Assembly: GCF_012277075.1 (NCBI RefSeq)
Contig: NZ_JAAXMT010000011.1
Span: forward strand, 62,001 to 126,000
Source: Streptococcus alactolyticus
GTDB taxonomy: Bacteria > Bacillota > Bacilli > Lactobacillales > Streptococcaceae
Direction: 5' to 3'
DNA length: 64,000 nt
The translations under genes were made by a program, and so were the position numbers. A model generated the notes under the pieces. The model saw nothing but the letters and a program-made list of their open reading frames with translations, was not told the origin of the DNA and searched no databases. Of the stretch, positions 24,208 through 35,299 are shown piece by piece. Positions within the stretch are counted from its first letter, which is position 1, and every line of letters begins with the position of its first letter.

Positions 24208-24990
24208 ATGGCACTTACAGCACTTGATATTAAAGATAAAACATTTAAAGTAAAATTCCGTGGTTATGACGAAGAAGAAGTTAATGAATTTCTAGATATT
24301 GTTGTTGAAGACTACGAAAACTTGGTTCATCGTAACCATGAGCAAGAAAATCGTATCAAAGATTTGGAAGATAAATTGGCTTACTTTGATGAAATGAAAG
24401 AATCATTGAGCCAATCTGTTATCCTTGCTCAAGAAACAGCTGAAAAAGTGAAAACATCAGCAAACGACGAAGCAGCAAACCTTGTTAGCAAGGCGAACTA
24501 CGATGCGCAACATTTGATTGATGAAGCAAAATCAAAAGCCAACCAAATTTTGCGTGATGCAACTGACGAAGCAAAACGTGTTGCTGTGGAAACAGAAGAT
24601 TTGAAACGTCAAACACGCGTCTTCCACCAACGTTTGGTAGCTGCTATTGAAGGTCAACTTAGCTTGGCTAACTCACCAGAATGGAACGAATTGTTGCAAC
24701 CAACAGCCGTTTATCTTCAAAACTCAGACGCAGCTTTTCGTGAAGTTGTTGAGAAAGTGTTAGACGAAGAAGTTCCAGAATTGGATGATGAGTTGTCAAT
24801 GGATGCGACACGTCAATTCACACCAGAAGAAATGGAAGAATTGCAACGTCGTGTTGAAGAAAGCAACAAACACCTTGAAGAAACGCAAAAATTAGCAGCT
24901 GCTGACAACGAATCTGCTGACGCAGATACAGATGAAGTAGTTAATCTCAGCGAAACACAAACATTTAAATTGAATATCGAAGAAGACTAA
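24208..24990 (+). CDS. divIVA: Division/polarity scaffold DivIVA
   Basis: 260 residues. N-terminal lipid-binding domain (MALTALDIKDKTFKVKFRGYDEEEVNEFLDIVVEDYENL) and long coiled coils (about 40-170), followed by an acidic tail. It recognises curved membrane at the septum and poles. Last gene of the ftsA-divIVA cluster; a GAATTC site overlaps its ribosome-binding region (24201-24206). Confidence 0.97.
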   Translation: MALTALDIKDKTFKVKFRGYDEEEVNEFLDIVVEDYENLVHRNHEQENRIKDLEDKLAYFDEMKESLSQSVILAQETAEKVKTSANDEAANLVSKANYDAQHLIDEAKSKANQILRDATDEAKRVAVETEDLKRQTRVFHQRLVAAIEGQLSLANSPEWNELLQPTAVYLQNSDAAFREVVEKVLDEEVPELDDELSMDATRQFTPEEMEELQRRVEESNKHLEETQKLAAADNESADADTDEVVNLSETQTFKLNIEED

Positions 24991-25009
24991 GAAAAACGCG
25001 ATTGTTAAT

Positions 25010-25235
25010 CCATATTTTCAGCGAGCAGGAGATGGTGTGAGTCCTGTAATCCCTAGATTGGCAATTATCATTTTCGAATCGTTTTATCTGAATGAAGTAA
25101 GATAAAAGGGCTGACTTACCTTACGAGTCGCAGAGGGAGATTTGGTTTGACCTGATTTTTTTAGGAAAATAAAATCTCTGAACAAAGGTGGTACCACGAG
25201 CTTTCGTCCTTTTGAGGCGAAAGCTCTTTTTTATT
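25010..25235 (+). promoter_or_regulatory. T-box leader of ileS
   Basis: The T-box core AAGGTGGTACCACG is at 25185-25198, directly before a terminator hairpin (GAGCTTTCG / CGAAAGCTC, then TTTTTT, 25199-25232). The upstream part folds as stem I; an ATC triplet at about 25067-25070 is a candidate isoleucine specifier. Uncharged tRNA-Ile should stabilise the antiterminator and switch on ileS. The gene-free region 24991-25304 is fully explained by it. Confidence 0.9.
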
Positions 25236-25304
25236 ATTTAACCCTGTCAACCTTCTGTCGTTGCTTGTGTGATGACAGTTAGATTATTTATATAAGGAGT
25301 AGCT

Positions 25305-28091
25305 ATGAAACTAAAAGAAACGCTTAATCTTGGAAAAACAGCTTTCCCAATGCGTGCTGGGCTTCCTAACAAAGAACCAAAATGGCAGCAAGAATGGGAA
25401 GAAGCTAACATTTACGCCAAACGTCAACAATTAAACGAAGGCAAGCCTTCTTTCAACCTCCACGATGGACCTCCGTACGCTAACGGAAATATCCACGTTG
25501 GGCATGCCATGAATAAAATTTCTAAAGATATTATTGTGCGTTCAAAATCAATGTCTGGTTTCCACGCCCCTTATGTACCTGGTTGGGACACACACGGTTT
25601 GCCAATTGAACAAGTGTTGTCTAAAAAAGGTGTGAAACGCAAAGAAATTCCATTGACAGAATACCTTGAAATGTGTCGTGAGTATGCGCTTAGCCAAGTG
25701 GATAAACAACGTAACGACTTTAAACGTTTAGGAGTTTCTGCTGATTGGGAAAATCCATACATTACTCTAAAACCAGCTTATGAAGCGGCTCAAATCCGTG
25801 TCTTTGGTGCTATGGCTGACAAAGGCTACATTTACCGTGGTGCTAAGCCAGTTTACTGGTCATGGTCATCTGAATCGGCTCTTGCGGAAGCTGAAATTGA
25901 ATACCACGATATTGATTCAACTTCTCTTTACTATGCCAATAAAGTTAAAGATGGTAAAGGTGTGCTTGATACAGATACTTACATTGTCGTTTGGACAACA
26001 ACACCATTTACAGTAACAGCATCACGCGCTTTGACTGTTGGTCCTGATATGGATTATGTCGTTGTGAAACCTGCTAATAATGACCGAAAATTCGTTGTTG
26101 CAGAAGGACTTTTGGATAGCTTAGCTGAAAAATTTGGTTGGGAATCATTTGAAATTCTTGCTAAACATAAAGGTACTGAACTCGAATATATCGTTACAGA
26201 ACACCCATGGGATACTGAAGTGGATGAATTGGTTATCTTGGGTGACCACGTTACACTTGATTCAGGTACAGGTGTTGTCCATACTGCCCCTGGTTTTGGT
26301 GAAGATGACTACAACGTTGGTGTTAAATACGGATTGGAAGTTTTTGTTACTGTTGACGAACGTGGTATCATGATGGAAAATGCTGGTCCAGATTTCCAAG
26401 GTCAATTCTACGATAAAGTTGTTCCAACTGTTACTGAAAAACTTGGTGACCTTTTGCTTGCTAGCGAAGCCATTACTCACTCATACCCATTTGACTGGCG
26501 TACTAAGAAACCAATCATCTGGCGTGCTGTACCACAATGGTTTGCATCAGTTTCTAAATTCCGTCGAGACATTCTTGATGAAATTGACCGCACAACATTC
26601 TATCCAGAATGGGGTCGTACACGTCTTTACAACATGATTCGTGACCGTGGCGATTGGGTTATCTCACGTCAACGTGCTTGGGGTGTGCCACTTCCAATCT
26701 TCTATGCAGAAGACGGTACAGCTATCATGACTAAAGAAGTGACTGACCACGTTGCAGATTTGTTTGAAAAATACGGTTCAATCGTTTGGTGGGAACGCGA
26801 TGCCAAAGACCTTCTTCCAGAAGGCTTCACGCACCCAGGTTCACCAAATGGCGAATTTACCAAAGAAACAGATATCATGGATGTTTGGTTTGACTCAGGT
26901 TCTTCATGGAATGGTGTTATGAATGCCCGCGAAGGTTTGGAATATCCAGCTGATCTTTACCTTGAAGGTTCTGACCAATACCGTGGTTGGTTCAACTCAT
27001 CATTGATTACCTCAGTTGCCGTCAATGGTCATGCTCCTTATAAAGCTGTCCTTTCTCAAGGTTTCGTTCTTGATGGTAAAGGTGAAAAAATGTCTAAATC
27101 ACTCGGAAACACTATCCTTCCAAGTGACGTTGAAAAACAATTTGGTGCTGAAATCTTACGTCTTTGGGTAACAAGCGTTGATTCTAGCAACGATGTTCGT
27201 ATTTCAATGGATATTTTGAAACAAACGTCAGAAACTTACCGTAAAATCCGTAATACCCTTCGTTTCTTGATTGCAAATACCAGCGATTTCAATCCAAATG
27301 AAGATACCGTTGCTTACGAAGAATTGCGTTCTGTGGATAAATACATGACCGTGAAATTCAACCAATTGGTAGCAACTATCCGTAAAGCTTATGAAGCTTA
27401 TGGTTTCATGGCTATCTACAAAGCTGTTGTGAACTTCATCACTGTTGATTTGTCTGCCTTCTACCTTGATTTTGCCAAAGATGTGGTTTACATCGAAGCA
27501 GCTGACAACCTTGCTCGTCGTCAAATGCAAACCGTCTTTTATGACATTTTGGTTAAAATCACTAAATTGTTGACACCAATCCTTCCACACACTGCGGAAG
27601 AAATTTGGTCATACTTAGAGTTTGAACCAGAAGACTACGTGCAATTATCAGAATTACCAGAAGCAGAAGTCTTTGAAGGTCAAGACAATATCCTTGAAGA
27701 ATGGGATGCCTTCATGACCCTTCGCAACCAAGCTCAAAAAGCCTTGGAAGAAGCGCGTAATACTAAAGTTATCGGTAAATCATTGGAAGCTCATTTGACA
27801 ATCTATGCGAGCGAAGAAGTGAGAACACTTTTGACAGCCCTTGATAGCGACATTGCGCAATTGTTGATTGTTTCTCAATTGACCATTACAGATGAAGCTG
27901 CGCCAGCAGATGCCGTTGCTTTTGAAGATGTTGCCTTCACAGTTGCTCATGCAGAAGGTGCTGTTTGTGACCGCTGCCGCCGTGTTGACCCAACAACAGC
28001 GGAACGCTCATACGGTGTGACAATCTGTGACCACTGTGCTGACATTGTTGAAACGAATTTTTCAGCAGCCGTAAGCGAAGGTTTTGAATAA
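25305..28091 (+). CDS. ileS: Isoleucyl-tRNA synthetase
   Basis: 928 residues, class Ia synthetase. HVGH at 64-67 ([16 protein letters not shown]) is the HIGH signature, KMSKS is in [12 protein letters not shown] near 590; between them lies the CP1 editing domain ([16 protein letters not shown]). C-terminal zinc finger CDRCRRV...CDHC. The HxxH/editing pattern is that of the housekeeping, mupirocin-sensitive bacterial type. Controlled by the T-box upstream. Confidence 0.98.
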   Translation: MKLKETLNLGKTAFPMRAGLPNKEPKWQQEWEEANIYAKRQQLNEGKPSFNLHDGPPYANGNIHVGHAMNKISKDIIVRSKSMSGFHAPYVPGWDTHGLPIEQVLSKKGVKRKEIPLTEYLEMCREYALSQVDKQRNDFKRLGVSADWENPYITLKPAYEAAQIRVFGAMADKGYIYRGAKPVYWSWSSESALAEAEIEYHDIDSTSLYYANKVKDGKGVLDTDTYIVVWTTTPFTVTASRALTVGPDMDYVVVKPANNDRKFVVAEGLLDSLAEKFGWESFEILAKHKGTELEYIVTEHPWDTEVDELVILGDHVTLDSGTGVVHTAPGFGEDDYNVGVKYGLEVFVTVDERGIMMENAGPDFQGQFYDKVVPTVTEKLGDLLLASEAITHSYPFDWRTKKPIIWRAVPQWFASVSKFRRDILDEIDRTTFYPEWGRTRLYNMIRDRGDWVISRQRAWGVPLPIFYAEDGTAIMTKEVTDHVADLFEKYGSIVWWERDAKDLLPEGFTHPGSPNGEFTKETDIMDVWFDSGSSWNGVMNAREGLEYPADLYLEGSDQYRGWFNSSLITSVAVNGHAPYKAVLSQGFVLDGKGEKMSKSLGNTILPSDVEKQFGAEILRLWVTSVDSSNDVRISMDILKQTSETYRKIRNTLRFLIANTSDFNPNEDTVAYEELRSVDKYMTVKFNQLVATIRKAYEAYGFMAIYKAVVNFITVDLSAFYLDFAKDVVYIEAADNLARRQMQTVFYDILVKITKLLTPILPHTAEEIWSYLEFEPEDYVQLSELPEAEVFEGQDNILEEWDAFMTLRNQAQKALEEARNTKVIGKSLEAHLTIYASEEVRTLLTALDSDIAQLLIVSQLTITDEAAPADAVAFEDVAFTVAHAEGAVCDRCRRVDPTTAERSYGVTICDHCADIVETNFSAAVSEGFE

Positions 28092-28105
28092 GCCAATAAA
28101 AAATC

Positions 28106-28135
28106 AAAAGCTAGGATGAGAATCCTAGCTTTTTT
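28106..28135 (+). terminator. ileS terminator
   Basis: AAAAGCTAGGAT / ATCCTAGCTTTT stem, loop GAGA, then T. Confidence 0.9.
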
Positions 28136-28151
28136 GCTTGTCCAAAAGAAA

Positions 28152-28177
28152 AAATCTGAGACAAAATGCCTCAGATT
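28152..28177 (-). terminator. Terminator of the DUF1827 gene
   Basis: AATCTGAG / CTCAGATT stem followed on the minus strand by a T run; it overlaps the stop codon. Confidence 0.75.
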
Positions 28178-28478
28178 AAGAAGCTGTTGGGAATGAAATT
28201 TCAATGAGATTAGCCGTGTGTAGAGTTTTTAGCTGGTCTAATTGGATACTTGACGTATCGATTTTACGCTTGAGGAAAAACTCACGAATGGTTTCAATTT
28301 CACTATCTTTAATAGCGCGATATTTGTTTGAAATCAACAGCTCGTAGTGGTTAGGCGCCTGCGTGAAAATAACGTCAGTATTTCCTGCTGAATAAGTCTC
28401 AACCAGCTGAGCATCCGTATTGCGAAGTTGGTTACGAACTAACTCAGAGTGGCTACTGGTGGTGTTGATTAATCTCAT
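28176..28478 (-). CDS. DUF1827 family protein
   Basis: 100 residues (MRLINTTSSHSELVRNQLRNTDAQLVETY...), a small soluble alpha/beta protein of the DUF1827 family, found in lactic acid bacteria, function unknown. AGGAGGGGAG ribosome site. Single gene between convergent ileS and the Nudix gene. Confidence 0.85.
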   Translation of the reverse strand: MRLINTTSSHSELVRNQLRNTDAQLVETYSAGNTDVIFTQAPNHYELLISNKYRAIKDSEIETIREFFLKRKIDTSSIQLDQLKTLHTANLIEISFPTAS

Positions 28479-28534
28479 ATACTCCCCTCCTGATGTTTTC
28501 TTTACATTAATATTATAACATGATTTTTAACAAA

Positions 28535-28990
28535 TTAAGCGTTTTTATGGTGTTTTTTCAGCCAGGCTTTCACACCCCATTGGTGGCTGCCGCGTTTTAA
28601 TTTTTGGATGGCTTCTTCAACATGGAACCAAGCGAGGTTGTTAAAGTCCTCAAGCGGTGCCCCTAATTCTTGAAAATGGGTGACTTCGTACAAGTAAGCA
28701 GGGTTGTAGAAGTAGGTATTGCGATGACGTGAGTAGAAGTACTCATCGGCTTGCCCATAATAATAGCCAATATCCGCTGAAAAGCCCAATTCTTCTCGGA
28801 GCTCACGTTGCAAGGCGGTAAAATGGTCTTCACCAGCTTCGATTTCGCCACCAGGCAAAAACCATGAGCCGTTTGGAGCTTGAACTAAAATGATTTGCGT
28901 TTGGCTCTTATCTGGAATAATCGCATACACGCCATAGCGCGCTTTATAGTTAACATGGTCTAATTTTTGACCGAAAGTAGGATTTGTCAT
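28535..28990 (-). CDS. Nudix hydrolase
   Basis: 151 residues with a complete Nudix box (GGEIEAGEDHFTALQRELREELGF; GX5EX7REUXEEXGU) near 48-70, which binds Mg2+ for cleavage of a nucleoside-diphosphate-linked substrate. Substrate unknown; the MutT/YtkD-like group is typical. AAAGGAG-like ribosome site before the ATG. Confidence 0.9.
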   Translation of the reverse strand: MTNPTFGQKLDHVNYKARYGVYAIIPDKSQTQIILVQAPNGSWFLPGGEIEAGEDHFTALQRELREELGFSADIGYYYGQADEYFYSRHRNTYFYNPAYLYEVTHFQELGAPLEDFNNLAWFHVEEAIQKLKRGSHQWGVKAWLKKHHKNA

Positions 28991-29174
28991 AATGCTTTTC
29001 CTCCATTGGTAAATGGGATAGAAGCAGCGAATCAGACAAACCTGACGACACTAAATCCATCCATTACTTATATTATACTAAATCGCTCTCATTTTTTCCA
29101 GAAAGTTATCTGAATATTTTAATAATATTGGTTTTTAAAATTCTCCAGATAGTTGCTATCTGGAGAATAATGAC

Positions 29175-31469
29175 TTATTCTGTCGGTTCTGATACGGTTT
29201 CAGCATCTTTATCTTTGTCTTTGTTAGCGGATTTGATGCTAATCTTGCCCTTGCTGGTCAAAACAGCCTTCAAATCTTTTTCGCTTGGATTTTCAAGATA
29301 GTAGTCGGTAATAGCATCTTCAATGTAGTCTTGAATAGTACGACGGAGAGGACGTGCTCCCATTTTAGGGTCGTAACCAATGTCAACCAATTTTTCTTTT
29401 ACCTTATCGGTTACTTCAAGATGAATGTCATTTTGAGCAAGGCGTTTGTTAACATCATCAAGCATGAGGTTGACGATGTGGAGCAAGTTATCCTTGCTGA
29501 GTGATTTGAATTCGATAATGCCGTCAAAACGGTTCATAAATTCAGGGCTGAAGTAGTTGCCTAATTCGCCTAGAACAGAATTAGTGCGTCCTTCGCGTAC
29601 TGCCCCAAAACCAACGCTAGCTTCTACCTTACCAGTTCCGGCATTTGATGTCATGATGATAATGGTATCCTTGAAGCTGACTGTGCGTCCTTGTCCGTCT
29701 GTCAAACGACCGTCATCAAGAACTTGCAAGAACATATGCATCACATCAGGATGCGCTTTTTCCACTTCATCAAGCAAGATAAGTGAATAAGGGTTGCGGC
29801 GTACTTTTTCAGTCAATTGTCCAGCTTCTTCGTAACCAACATACCCTGGAGGGGCTCCGACAAGTTTAGCGACAGCGTGTTTTTCCATGTACTCAGACAT
29901 ATCAAAACGAATCATGCTATCAGCTGAACCAAAGAGTTCGATAGCCAATTGCTTTGAAAGTTCGGTTTTACCAACACCAGTTGGCCCGACAAAAAGGAAA
30001 GAACCAATTGGACGATTTGGGGTACCAAGTCCGATACGATTACGGCGGATGGCTTTGGCAATTTTATCCACAGCCTCATCTTGTCCAATCACGTGTTTCT
30101 TCAAATCATCGGCTAAATGAATCAATTGAGATTGTTCTTTTTCTTTCAAGTCGCCAACAGGAATGTTGGTCTTTTCTTCAATGATCGCTTCGATGGTTTT
30201 TTCAGTGATGACTGGAATATCTTCCTCGTTGATAGTTTGTTGCTGCATTTCCTTGTATTTAGCGATTTGGTCGCGAAAATAAGCAGCGCGTTCGTAATCT
30301 TCTTCACGAGTGGCTTGAGTTTTCAAGTTTTCAGCTTGCTCTAGACGTTTATCGATTTCTTTTGGATCAATAAAATTAAGCGTCAAATTCATGCGAGAAC
30401 CAGCTTCATCAAGAAGGTCGATGGCCTTGTCAGGCAAGAAACGGTCTTGAATATAGCGATTTGATAGATTTGCGGCTGCTTCAATAGCATCATCACTGTA
30501 TTTGACATGGTGGTAATCTTCATATTTCTTTTGAATACCACGAAGAATGGTAATGGTTTCTTCAACGCTTGGTTCATCCACTTTGACAGGCTGCATGCGA
30601 CGTTCTAAAGCAGCATCTTTTTCGATGATGCGATATTCATTGAGGGTTGTTGCCCCAACCAGTTGCAATTCACCGCGTGCCAAGGCTGGTTTCAAAATGT
30701 TACCTGCATCCATGCTGCCATCACCTGTTGAACCTGCACCAACAATTTCGTGAATTTCATCAATGAAGAGGATAACGTCCTTACGTTTGCGGATTTCTTC
30801 CATCAATTTTTGCATGCGTTCTTCAAATTGACCACGGATGCCAGTGCCTTGAACGAGGCTAACCACATCTAAGCGAATGACTTGTTTGTTTTGCAATTTT
30901 TGTGGCACATTGCCGTCAACGATTTTTTGGGCTAGGCCTTCCACAACTGCGGTTTTACCAACACCAGGTTCTCCGATGAGGACAGGGTTATTTTTGGTAC
31001 GGCGGTTGAGAATTTCGATGACACGGACAATTTCAGAATCACGTCCGATGACAGGGTCAATATCGCCACGAAGGGCCATTTCAGTAATATTGATACCAAA
31101 TTCTTCTAGTAAGCCTTTTGGTTGTTGGGCACCACCATTGTTGCGATAGTTGTTATTATTGTTTCCTCCGTTACGCCCACCATTTCCTGACTGAGTTGGA
31201 GGTGTATTTTGGAAGCTTTGATTTCCAAATGCTTGGAAGTTACCTAGATTGCTAAAAAAATCGTCAAATGGATTGGTACCAGATGCTTGGTTTTGATTGT
31301 TTGACGTAGCTGATTGCCCCCCACCTAGATTTCCTAAAATAGTATTGTTAGGGTCAGTTTTCATGATTTGATAGCAGTTTTGGCACAAGTCAATCTGCTT
31401 TTGCTGACCGTTGACATTTGTATAAAGATGAATGGTTGATTCATTTAAATGACAATTTTGACAGAGCAT
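29175..31469 (-). CDS. clpE: ATP-dependent Clp unfoldase ClpE
   Basis: 764 residues from the ATG at 31469, which has AAAGGAGGG upstream; the frame continues to 31517 but would place residues before the zinc finger. N-terminal C4 zinc finger ([10 protein letters not shown]...LCQNCYQIM) identifies ClpE rather than ClpC, followed by a Gly/Asn-rich linker, AAA+ module 1 ([26 protein letters not shown]), a UVR segment ([13 protein letters not shown]), and module 2 ([28 protein letters not shown]). It works with ClpP on heat-damaged protein. A CtsR operator lies at the promoter. Confidence 0.96.
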   Translation of the reverse strand: MLCQNCHLNESTIHLYTNVNGQQKQIDLCQNCYQIMKTDPNNTILGNLGGGQSATSNNQNQASGTNPFDDFFSNLGNFQAFGNQSFQNTPPTQSGNGGRNGGNNNNNYRNNGGAQQPKGLLEEFGINITEMALRGDIDPVIGRDSEIVRVIEILNRRTKNNPVLIGEPGVGKTAVVEGLAQKIVDGNVPQKLQNKQVIRLDVVSLVQGTGIRGQFEERMQKLMEEIRKRKDVILFIDEIHEIVGAGSTGDGSMDAGNILKPALARGELQLVGATTLNEYRIIEKDAALERRMQPVKVDEPSVEETITILRGIQKKYEDYHHVKYSDDAIEAAANLSNRYIQDRFLPDKAIDLLDEAGSRMNLTLNFIDPKEIDKRLEQAENLKTQATREEDYERAAYFRDQIAKYKEMQQQTINEEDIPVITEKTIEAIIEEKTNIPVGDLKEKEQSQLIHLADDLKKHVIGQDEAVDKIAKAIRRNRIGLGTPNRPIGSFLFVGPTGVGKTELSKQLAIELFGSADSMIRFDMSEYMEKHAVAKLVGAPPGYVGYEEAGQLTEKVRRNPYSLILLDEVEKAHPDVMHMFLQVLDDGRLTDGQGRTVSFKDTIIIMTSNAGTGKVEASVGFGAVREGRTNSVLGELGNYFSPEFMNRFDGIIEFKSLSKDNLLHIVNLMLDDVNKRLAQNDIHLEVTDKVKEKLVDIGYDPKMGARPLRRTIQDYIEDAITDYYLENPSEKDLKAVLTSKGKISIKSANKDKDKDAETVSEPTE

Positions 31470-31511
31470 ATAATATACCCTCCTTTCGAAATCACTGACT
31501 ATGGCGACAAA

Positions 31512-31567
31512 GGTCAAAGATAGTCAAATTTATATTTCCATTATAGCATGTGATGACTAGAAATCAA
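31512..31567 (-). promoter_or_regulatory. clpE promoter with CtsR operator
   Basis: The heptad repeat GGTCAAA-GAT-AGTCAAA at 31512-31528 fits the CtsR site. On the minus strand TTGATT (31562-31567), 16-base spacer and TATAAT (31540-31545) put the operator directly downstream of the -10, over the start site. Confidence 0.85.
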
Positions 31568-31701
31568 GGAAAAAGATTACAAAATTATCACTCTTGTCAT
31601 TAGAGTGCTATATTTTATTTTTATTCAGAAAATATTGACAAATGGTATATTTATGCTAAAATAAATTATAATATTTCAGAATAAAAGGGTGGAGATGACA
31701 T

Positions 31702-32685
31702 ATGACAAAACAAAAATCATTTGTGAAAGAAATTGATTTTACAAAGGAAGAGCTCTTAGAATTGATTGATTTAGGCTTGGCTTTTAAGGAATTAAAAAAG
31801 AAAAGAATTTTGCATAAGTATTTAGAGGGATTGAATATTGCCTTGATTTTTGAAAAAGCCAGCACGAGAACGCGTTCGGCTTTCACGGTGGCAGGGCAAG
31901 ATTTGGGCATGAATGTCACTTATCTTGGTAGTGACGAGATTCAGCTGGGCAAGAAAGAATCCGTCATTGATACGGCAAAAGTTCTGGGGTCTATGTTTGA
32001 TGGGATTGAATACCGTGGTTTTAAGCAAGAAGATGTGGAGGCCTTGGCAGAGCATTCGGGCGTGCCTGTGTGGAATGGGTTGACAGACACTTGGCACCCG
32101 ACCCAAATGATTGCAGATTTTATGACTTTAAAGGAAGTTTTTGGCAGTTTGGACGGTTTAAGCATTGCTTATGTCGGTGATGGACGCAATAATATGGCGA
32201 ATTCCTTGCTGGTTACCTCAGCTATTTTGGGAGTTCATGTGACCATCATCGCTCCAGAGAGTTTGCAGCCAAAAGCAGAAATTGTTGCTTTGGCGCAGCA
32301 ATACAATAATGGTGCGACAATCACGATCACCGATGACCTTGATGCTGTTAAAGGTGTGGATATGCTCTACACCGATGTTTGGGTATCTATGGGAGAAGCG
32401 GTTGACTTTAAAGAACGGATTGACCTGTTGCTACCTTATCAGATTAACGCGGACTTGTTAGCCAAAACGGAAAATCCAAATGTGATTGTCATGCACTGTC
32501 TGCCAGCTTTTCATGACCTTAATACCGAGATTGGTCAGGAGATTTACCAAAAATACGGCTTGGCCGAACTGGAAATCACAGATGCTGTTTTTCAACAATT
32601 TAGCCCGATCATTTTCCAAGAAGCAGAAAACCGTATGCATTCTATCAAGGCAATTATGTACCAATCGCTCAAGGTCATTTCTTAA
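31702..32685 (+). CDS. argF: Ornithine carbamoyltransferase
   Basis: 327 residues. Carbamoyl-phosphate motif STRTR in [17 protein letters not shown] in [11 protein letters not shown], ornithine loop SMG in DVWVSMGE, and HCLPAFHD near the end; the SMG loop separates it from putrescine carbamoyltransferase. It makes citrulline from ornithine and carbamoyl phosphate. It stands alone: no arcA or arcC neighbour, so an anabolic role is more likely than the arginine deiminase pathway, though a catabolic relative cannot be excluded. Confidence 0.9.
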   Translation: MTKQKSFVKEIDFTKEELLELIDLGLAFKELKKKRILHKYLEGLNIALIFEKASTRTRSAFTVAGQDLGMNVTYLGSDEIQLGKKESVIDTAKVLGSMFDGIEYRGFKQEDVEALAEHSGVPVWNGLTDTWHPTQMIADFMTLKEVFGSLDGLSIAYVGDGRNNMANSLLVTSAILGVHVTIIAPESLQPKAEIVALAQQYNNGATITITDDLDAVKGVDMLYTDVWVSMGEAVDFKERIDLLLPYQINADLLAKTENPNVIVMHCLPAFHDLNTEIGQEIYQKYGLAELEITDAVFQQFSPIIFQEAENRMHSIKAIMYQSLKVIS

Positions 32686-32783
32686 TTGAACCATAAATAT
32701 AAGAAAATACCCTCCTAAGAGTGTTTGTTTAGGAAAAATTATGTTAAAATAGAAAAGACAATAAACAAATAGGAGAAAAAAAC

Positions 32784-33014
32784 ATGGAATCACATTTGGT
32801 GAGAATTATCAACCGTTTGGAATTGATGACAACTGATAGTAGCAATCTAAAACGTAATTTTGAACGTGATGGTGTCGTTGTGGCAGAAGTGTCATTTAGC
32901 AATGACTCTGAAAATGGTCCTGTTTTCACTTTGCGTGATGTTGAAGCGCGTGAGTTTTACTCATTTGATAGCATCGACCTTATCGCAATGGAAATCTACG
33001 ATCTTCTTTACTAA
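32784..33014 (+). CDS. YkuJ-like DUF1797 protein
   Basis: 76 residues (MESHLVRIINRLELMTTDSS...EFYSFDSIDLIAMEIYDLLY), of the YkuJ/DUF1797 family; small soluble protein, function unknown. ATAGGAG ribosome site; a terminator (GGTTG / CAACC, then T, 33041-33068) follows. Confidence 0.85.
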   Translation: MESHLVRIINRLELMTTDSSNLKRNFERDGVVVAEVSFSNDSENGPVFTLRDVEAREFYSFDSIDLIAMEIYDLLY

Positions 33015-33040
33015 AATAGCGATCATTTAAAAAGTCAAAC

Positions 33041-33068
33041 GGGGGTTGTTTTAAAAAGCAACCTTTTT
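33041..33068 (+). terminator. Terminator after the DUF1797 gene
   Basis: GGTTG / CAACC stem with a T run. Confidence 0.65.
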
Positions 33069-33209
33069 CGTTTTGATGCTCTGACATAAAGGGGTTGTTA
33101 CGACGCTCCTTTTTTGCTGAAAAAAAGCAAGGTAAGCACGTCTTTGTGTTGTTGTATTTTTATTCAAAGAATGTTATAATTAGTTGATTATTAGTGATAG
33201 GAGAAATAA

Positions 33210-33896
33210 ATGAACTTTTCATTTTTACCAGAATATTGGTCTTATTTTAACTATGGTGTCCTTGTGACCATTATGATTTCGGCTTGCGTCGTCTTTTTTG
33301 GGACCATTATTGGTATTTTAGTTGCTCTGGCTAAACGAACAAATAGCAAGATTTTAAACGCGATTACGAGTTTTTATGTCTGGGTTTTCCGTGGGACACC
33401 CATGGTCGTTCAGATTATGATTTCATTTGCTTGGATGCATTTTAACAATGCTCCTATTATTGGATTTGGGGTTTTGAACCTTGATTTTTCACGTCTATTA
33501 CCTGGTATTATTATCATTTCTTTAAATAGCGGTGCTTATATTTCTGAGATTGTGCGTGCAGGGATTGAGGCAGTGCCTAAGGGGCAGTTGGAAGCGGCGT
33601 ATTCGCTTGGAATTCGTCCCGTCAATGCCATGCGTTACGTCATTTTACCACAGGCTTTGAAAAACATTTTGCCAGCCTTGGGGAATGAATTTATTACCAT
33701 TATCAAAGACAGTTCCCTCTTGCAAACCATCGGGGTTATGGAATTGTGGAGTGGGGCACAATCAGTCGTGACCGCCACTTATCTACCTGTAACGCCACTT
33801 CTTTTTGCGGCATTTTACTACTTGATGGTAACCACAGTCTTGTCTTTCTTATTGAAACAACTGGAAAAACGTATGGGAAATGGAGCTCGTAACTAA
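33210..33896 (+). CDS. Polar amino-acid ABC transporter permease
   Basis: 228 residues with about five membrane helices, and the EAA motif of HisM/GlnP-type permeases ([34 protein letters not shown]). Substrate is probably a polar amino acid (glutamine, arginine or similar). It overlaps the ATPase gene by one base. No substrate-binding protein gene is adjacent, so a binding protein encoded elsewhere must serve it. Confidence 0.92.
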   Translation: MNFSFLPEYWSYFNYGVLVTIMISACVVFFGTIIGILVALAKRTNSKILNAITSFYVWVFRGTPMVVQIMISFAWMHFNNAPIIGFGVLNLDFSRLLPGIIIISLNSGAYISEIVRAGIEAVPKGQLEAAYSLGIRPVNAMRYVILPQALKNILPALGNEFITIIKDSSLLQTIGVMELWSGAQSVVTATYLPVTPLLFAAFYYLMVTTVLSFLLKQLEKRMGNGARN

Positions 33897-34630
33897 TGTC
33901 AAAAACAATTATTTCAATCAAAGGACTTCATAAATATTTCGGAAAAAATGAAGTATTAAAAGGAATCGACCTCGATATTCACGCGGGAGAAGTGGTGGTT
34001 ATTATCGGACCGTCAGGTTCAGGAAAATCAACCTTCCTTCGTACCATGAATTTATTGGAAACACCAACTAAGGGTGTGATTACCTTTGAAGGGGTAGATA
34101 TTACAGACAAGAAAAATGATATTTTTAAAATGCGTGAAAAAATGGGTATGGTTTTCCAACAATTTAACCTTTTCCCAAATATGACGGTTTTAGAAAACAT
34201 TACCTTGTCGCCTATCAAAACAAAAGGAATTCCGCAAGCCCAAGCAGAAGCTAAGGCTTATGAATTGCTTGAAAAGGTCGGGCTTCGTGATAAGGCAGAC
34301 GCTTATCCAAATAGCCTTTCAGGTGGGCAACAACAACGTATCGCGATTGCGCGTGGCTTAGCTATGGATCCTGACGTTTTGTTGTTTGACGAACCCACAT
34401 CAGCCCTTGACCCTGAAATGGTTGGAGAAGTACTTGGGGTTATGCAAAACCTTGCCAAATCAGGGATGACAATGGCTATCGTGACACACGAAATGGGCTT
34501 TGCCCGTGAAGTGGCTGACCGTGTAATTTTCATGGACGGCGGTGTTATCGTGGAACAAGGAACGCCAGAAGAAGTCTTTGAACACACCAAAGAAGAACGA
34601 ACAAAAGACTTTTTAAGTAAGGTCTTGTAA
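33896..34630 (+). CDS. Polar amino-acid ABC transporter ATPase
   Basis: 244 residues. Walker [10 protein letters not shown] at 38-46, Q loop FQQFNLFP, signature LSGGQQQR, Walker [15 protein letters not shown], switch His in VTHEMGFA. GlnQ/HisP class. Partner of the preceding permease; a terminator follows at 34642. Confidence 0.95.
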   Translation: MSKTIISIKGLHKYFGKNEVLKGIDLDIHAGEVVVIIGPSGSGKSTFLRTMNLLETPTKGVITFEGVDITDKKNDIFKMREKMGMVFQQFNLFPNMTVLENITLSPIKTKGIPQAQAEAKAYELLEKVGLRDKADAYPNSLSGGQQQRIAIARGLAMDPDVLLFDEPTSALDPEMVGEVLGVMQNLAKSGMTMAIVTHEMGFAREVADRVIFMDGGVIVEQGTPEEVFEHTKEERTKDFLSKVL

Positions 34631-34641
34631 ACAAAGCATTG

Positions 34642-34691
34642 AAATCATAGAAATGGGTTGGCCTTTAGCCGTTCCTTTCTATGATTTTTTT
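34642..34691 (+). terminator. Terminator after the ABC transporter
   Basis: AAATCATAGAAA / TTTCTATGATTT stem, then T. Confidence 0.8.
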
Positions 34692-34701
34692 TGTGATAAT
34701 T

Positions 34702-34777
34702 AGAATAATTCTCATTTTTGTTATAGGCTGGAAAATATGGCAAATCGGCTAAATTGGGTCGGTTTTTGTGCTATAAT
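34702..34777 (+). promoter_or_regulatory. feoAB promoter with Fur/PerR-like box
   Basis: Palindrome AGAAT-A-ATTCT at 34702-34712 lies 60 bases upstream of an extended -10 (TGCTATAAT, 34769-34777). It fits a metal-responsive Fur-family operator, expected for ferrous iron uptake. Confidence 0.5.
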
Positions 34778-34825
34778 AAAGCCTTATAACAGGAGATTTT
34801 CTTACCTGGTAGGGAGGTTTTAGAT

Positions 34826-35299
34826 ATGATTTTGCAAAATGCAAAGGTGGGGATTCCCTACACCGTTGCGAGCATAGATTTACCAGATGATAGTGTGCGG
34901 CATTTATCGCACTTGGGGTTAAAGGTGAGCAGTCCCATTCGATTGGTGTCTAAGACATCTACAAGTGCTATTGTCATGCTAAAATCGAGTCGTTTGGCCT
35001 TTGATCAATCCATTTTAAAACACATTGATGTTACCGAAGAAGGTGACAAGGAAGTCATGCCTTTGTCGAATTTGAAGGTTGGCGAATTCGCTTATATCGA
35101 AGGCATTTATGCGGTAAATGAAACCAAACGGCGTCTTATGGATATGGGACTGACGCGTCATACCAAAGTTTACCTTCGTAAAGTCGCTCCGCTAGGTGAC
35201 CCGATTGAAATTCGTTTACGTGGGTATGAATTGACCTTGCGCAAGTCTGAAGCGCAGATGATTAGTGTGGTGAAAATCGAGGGAGAGGAGGACAAATGA
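34826..35299 (+). CDS. feoA: FeoA, two fused FeoA domains
   Basis: 157 residues made of two SH3-like FeoA domains in tandem (about 1-75 and 80-155; the second is typical: LKVGEFAYIEGIYAVNETKRRLMDMGLTRHTKVYLRKVAPLGDPIEIRLRGYELTLRKSEAQMI in outline). FeoA supports FeoB in Fe2+ uptake. The double form occurs in streptococci. It overlaps feoB by 4 bases (ATGA). Confidence 0.93.
   Translation: MILQNAKVGIPYTVASIDLPDDSVRHLSHLGLKVSSPIRLVSKTSTSAIVMLKSSRLAFDQSILKHIDVTEEGDKEVMPLSNLKVGEFAYIEGIYAVNETKRRLMDMGLTRHTKVYLRKVAPLGDPIEIRLRGYELTLRKSEAQMISVVKIEGEEDK

Noticed and set aside
24991..25304. Small unlisted gene between divIVA and ileS
   Set aside because: The region is accounted for by the T-box leader and its terminator.
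31702..32685. Arginine deiminase (arc) operon or putrescine carbamoyltransferase
   Set aside because: No arcA, arcC, arcD or agmatine deiminase gene beside it, and the SMG loop is that of ornithine carbamoyltransferases.
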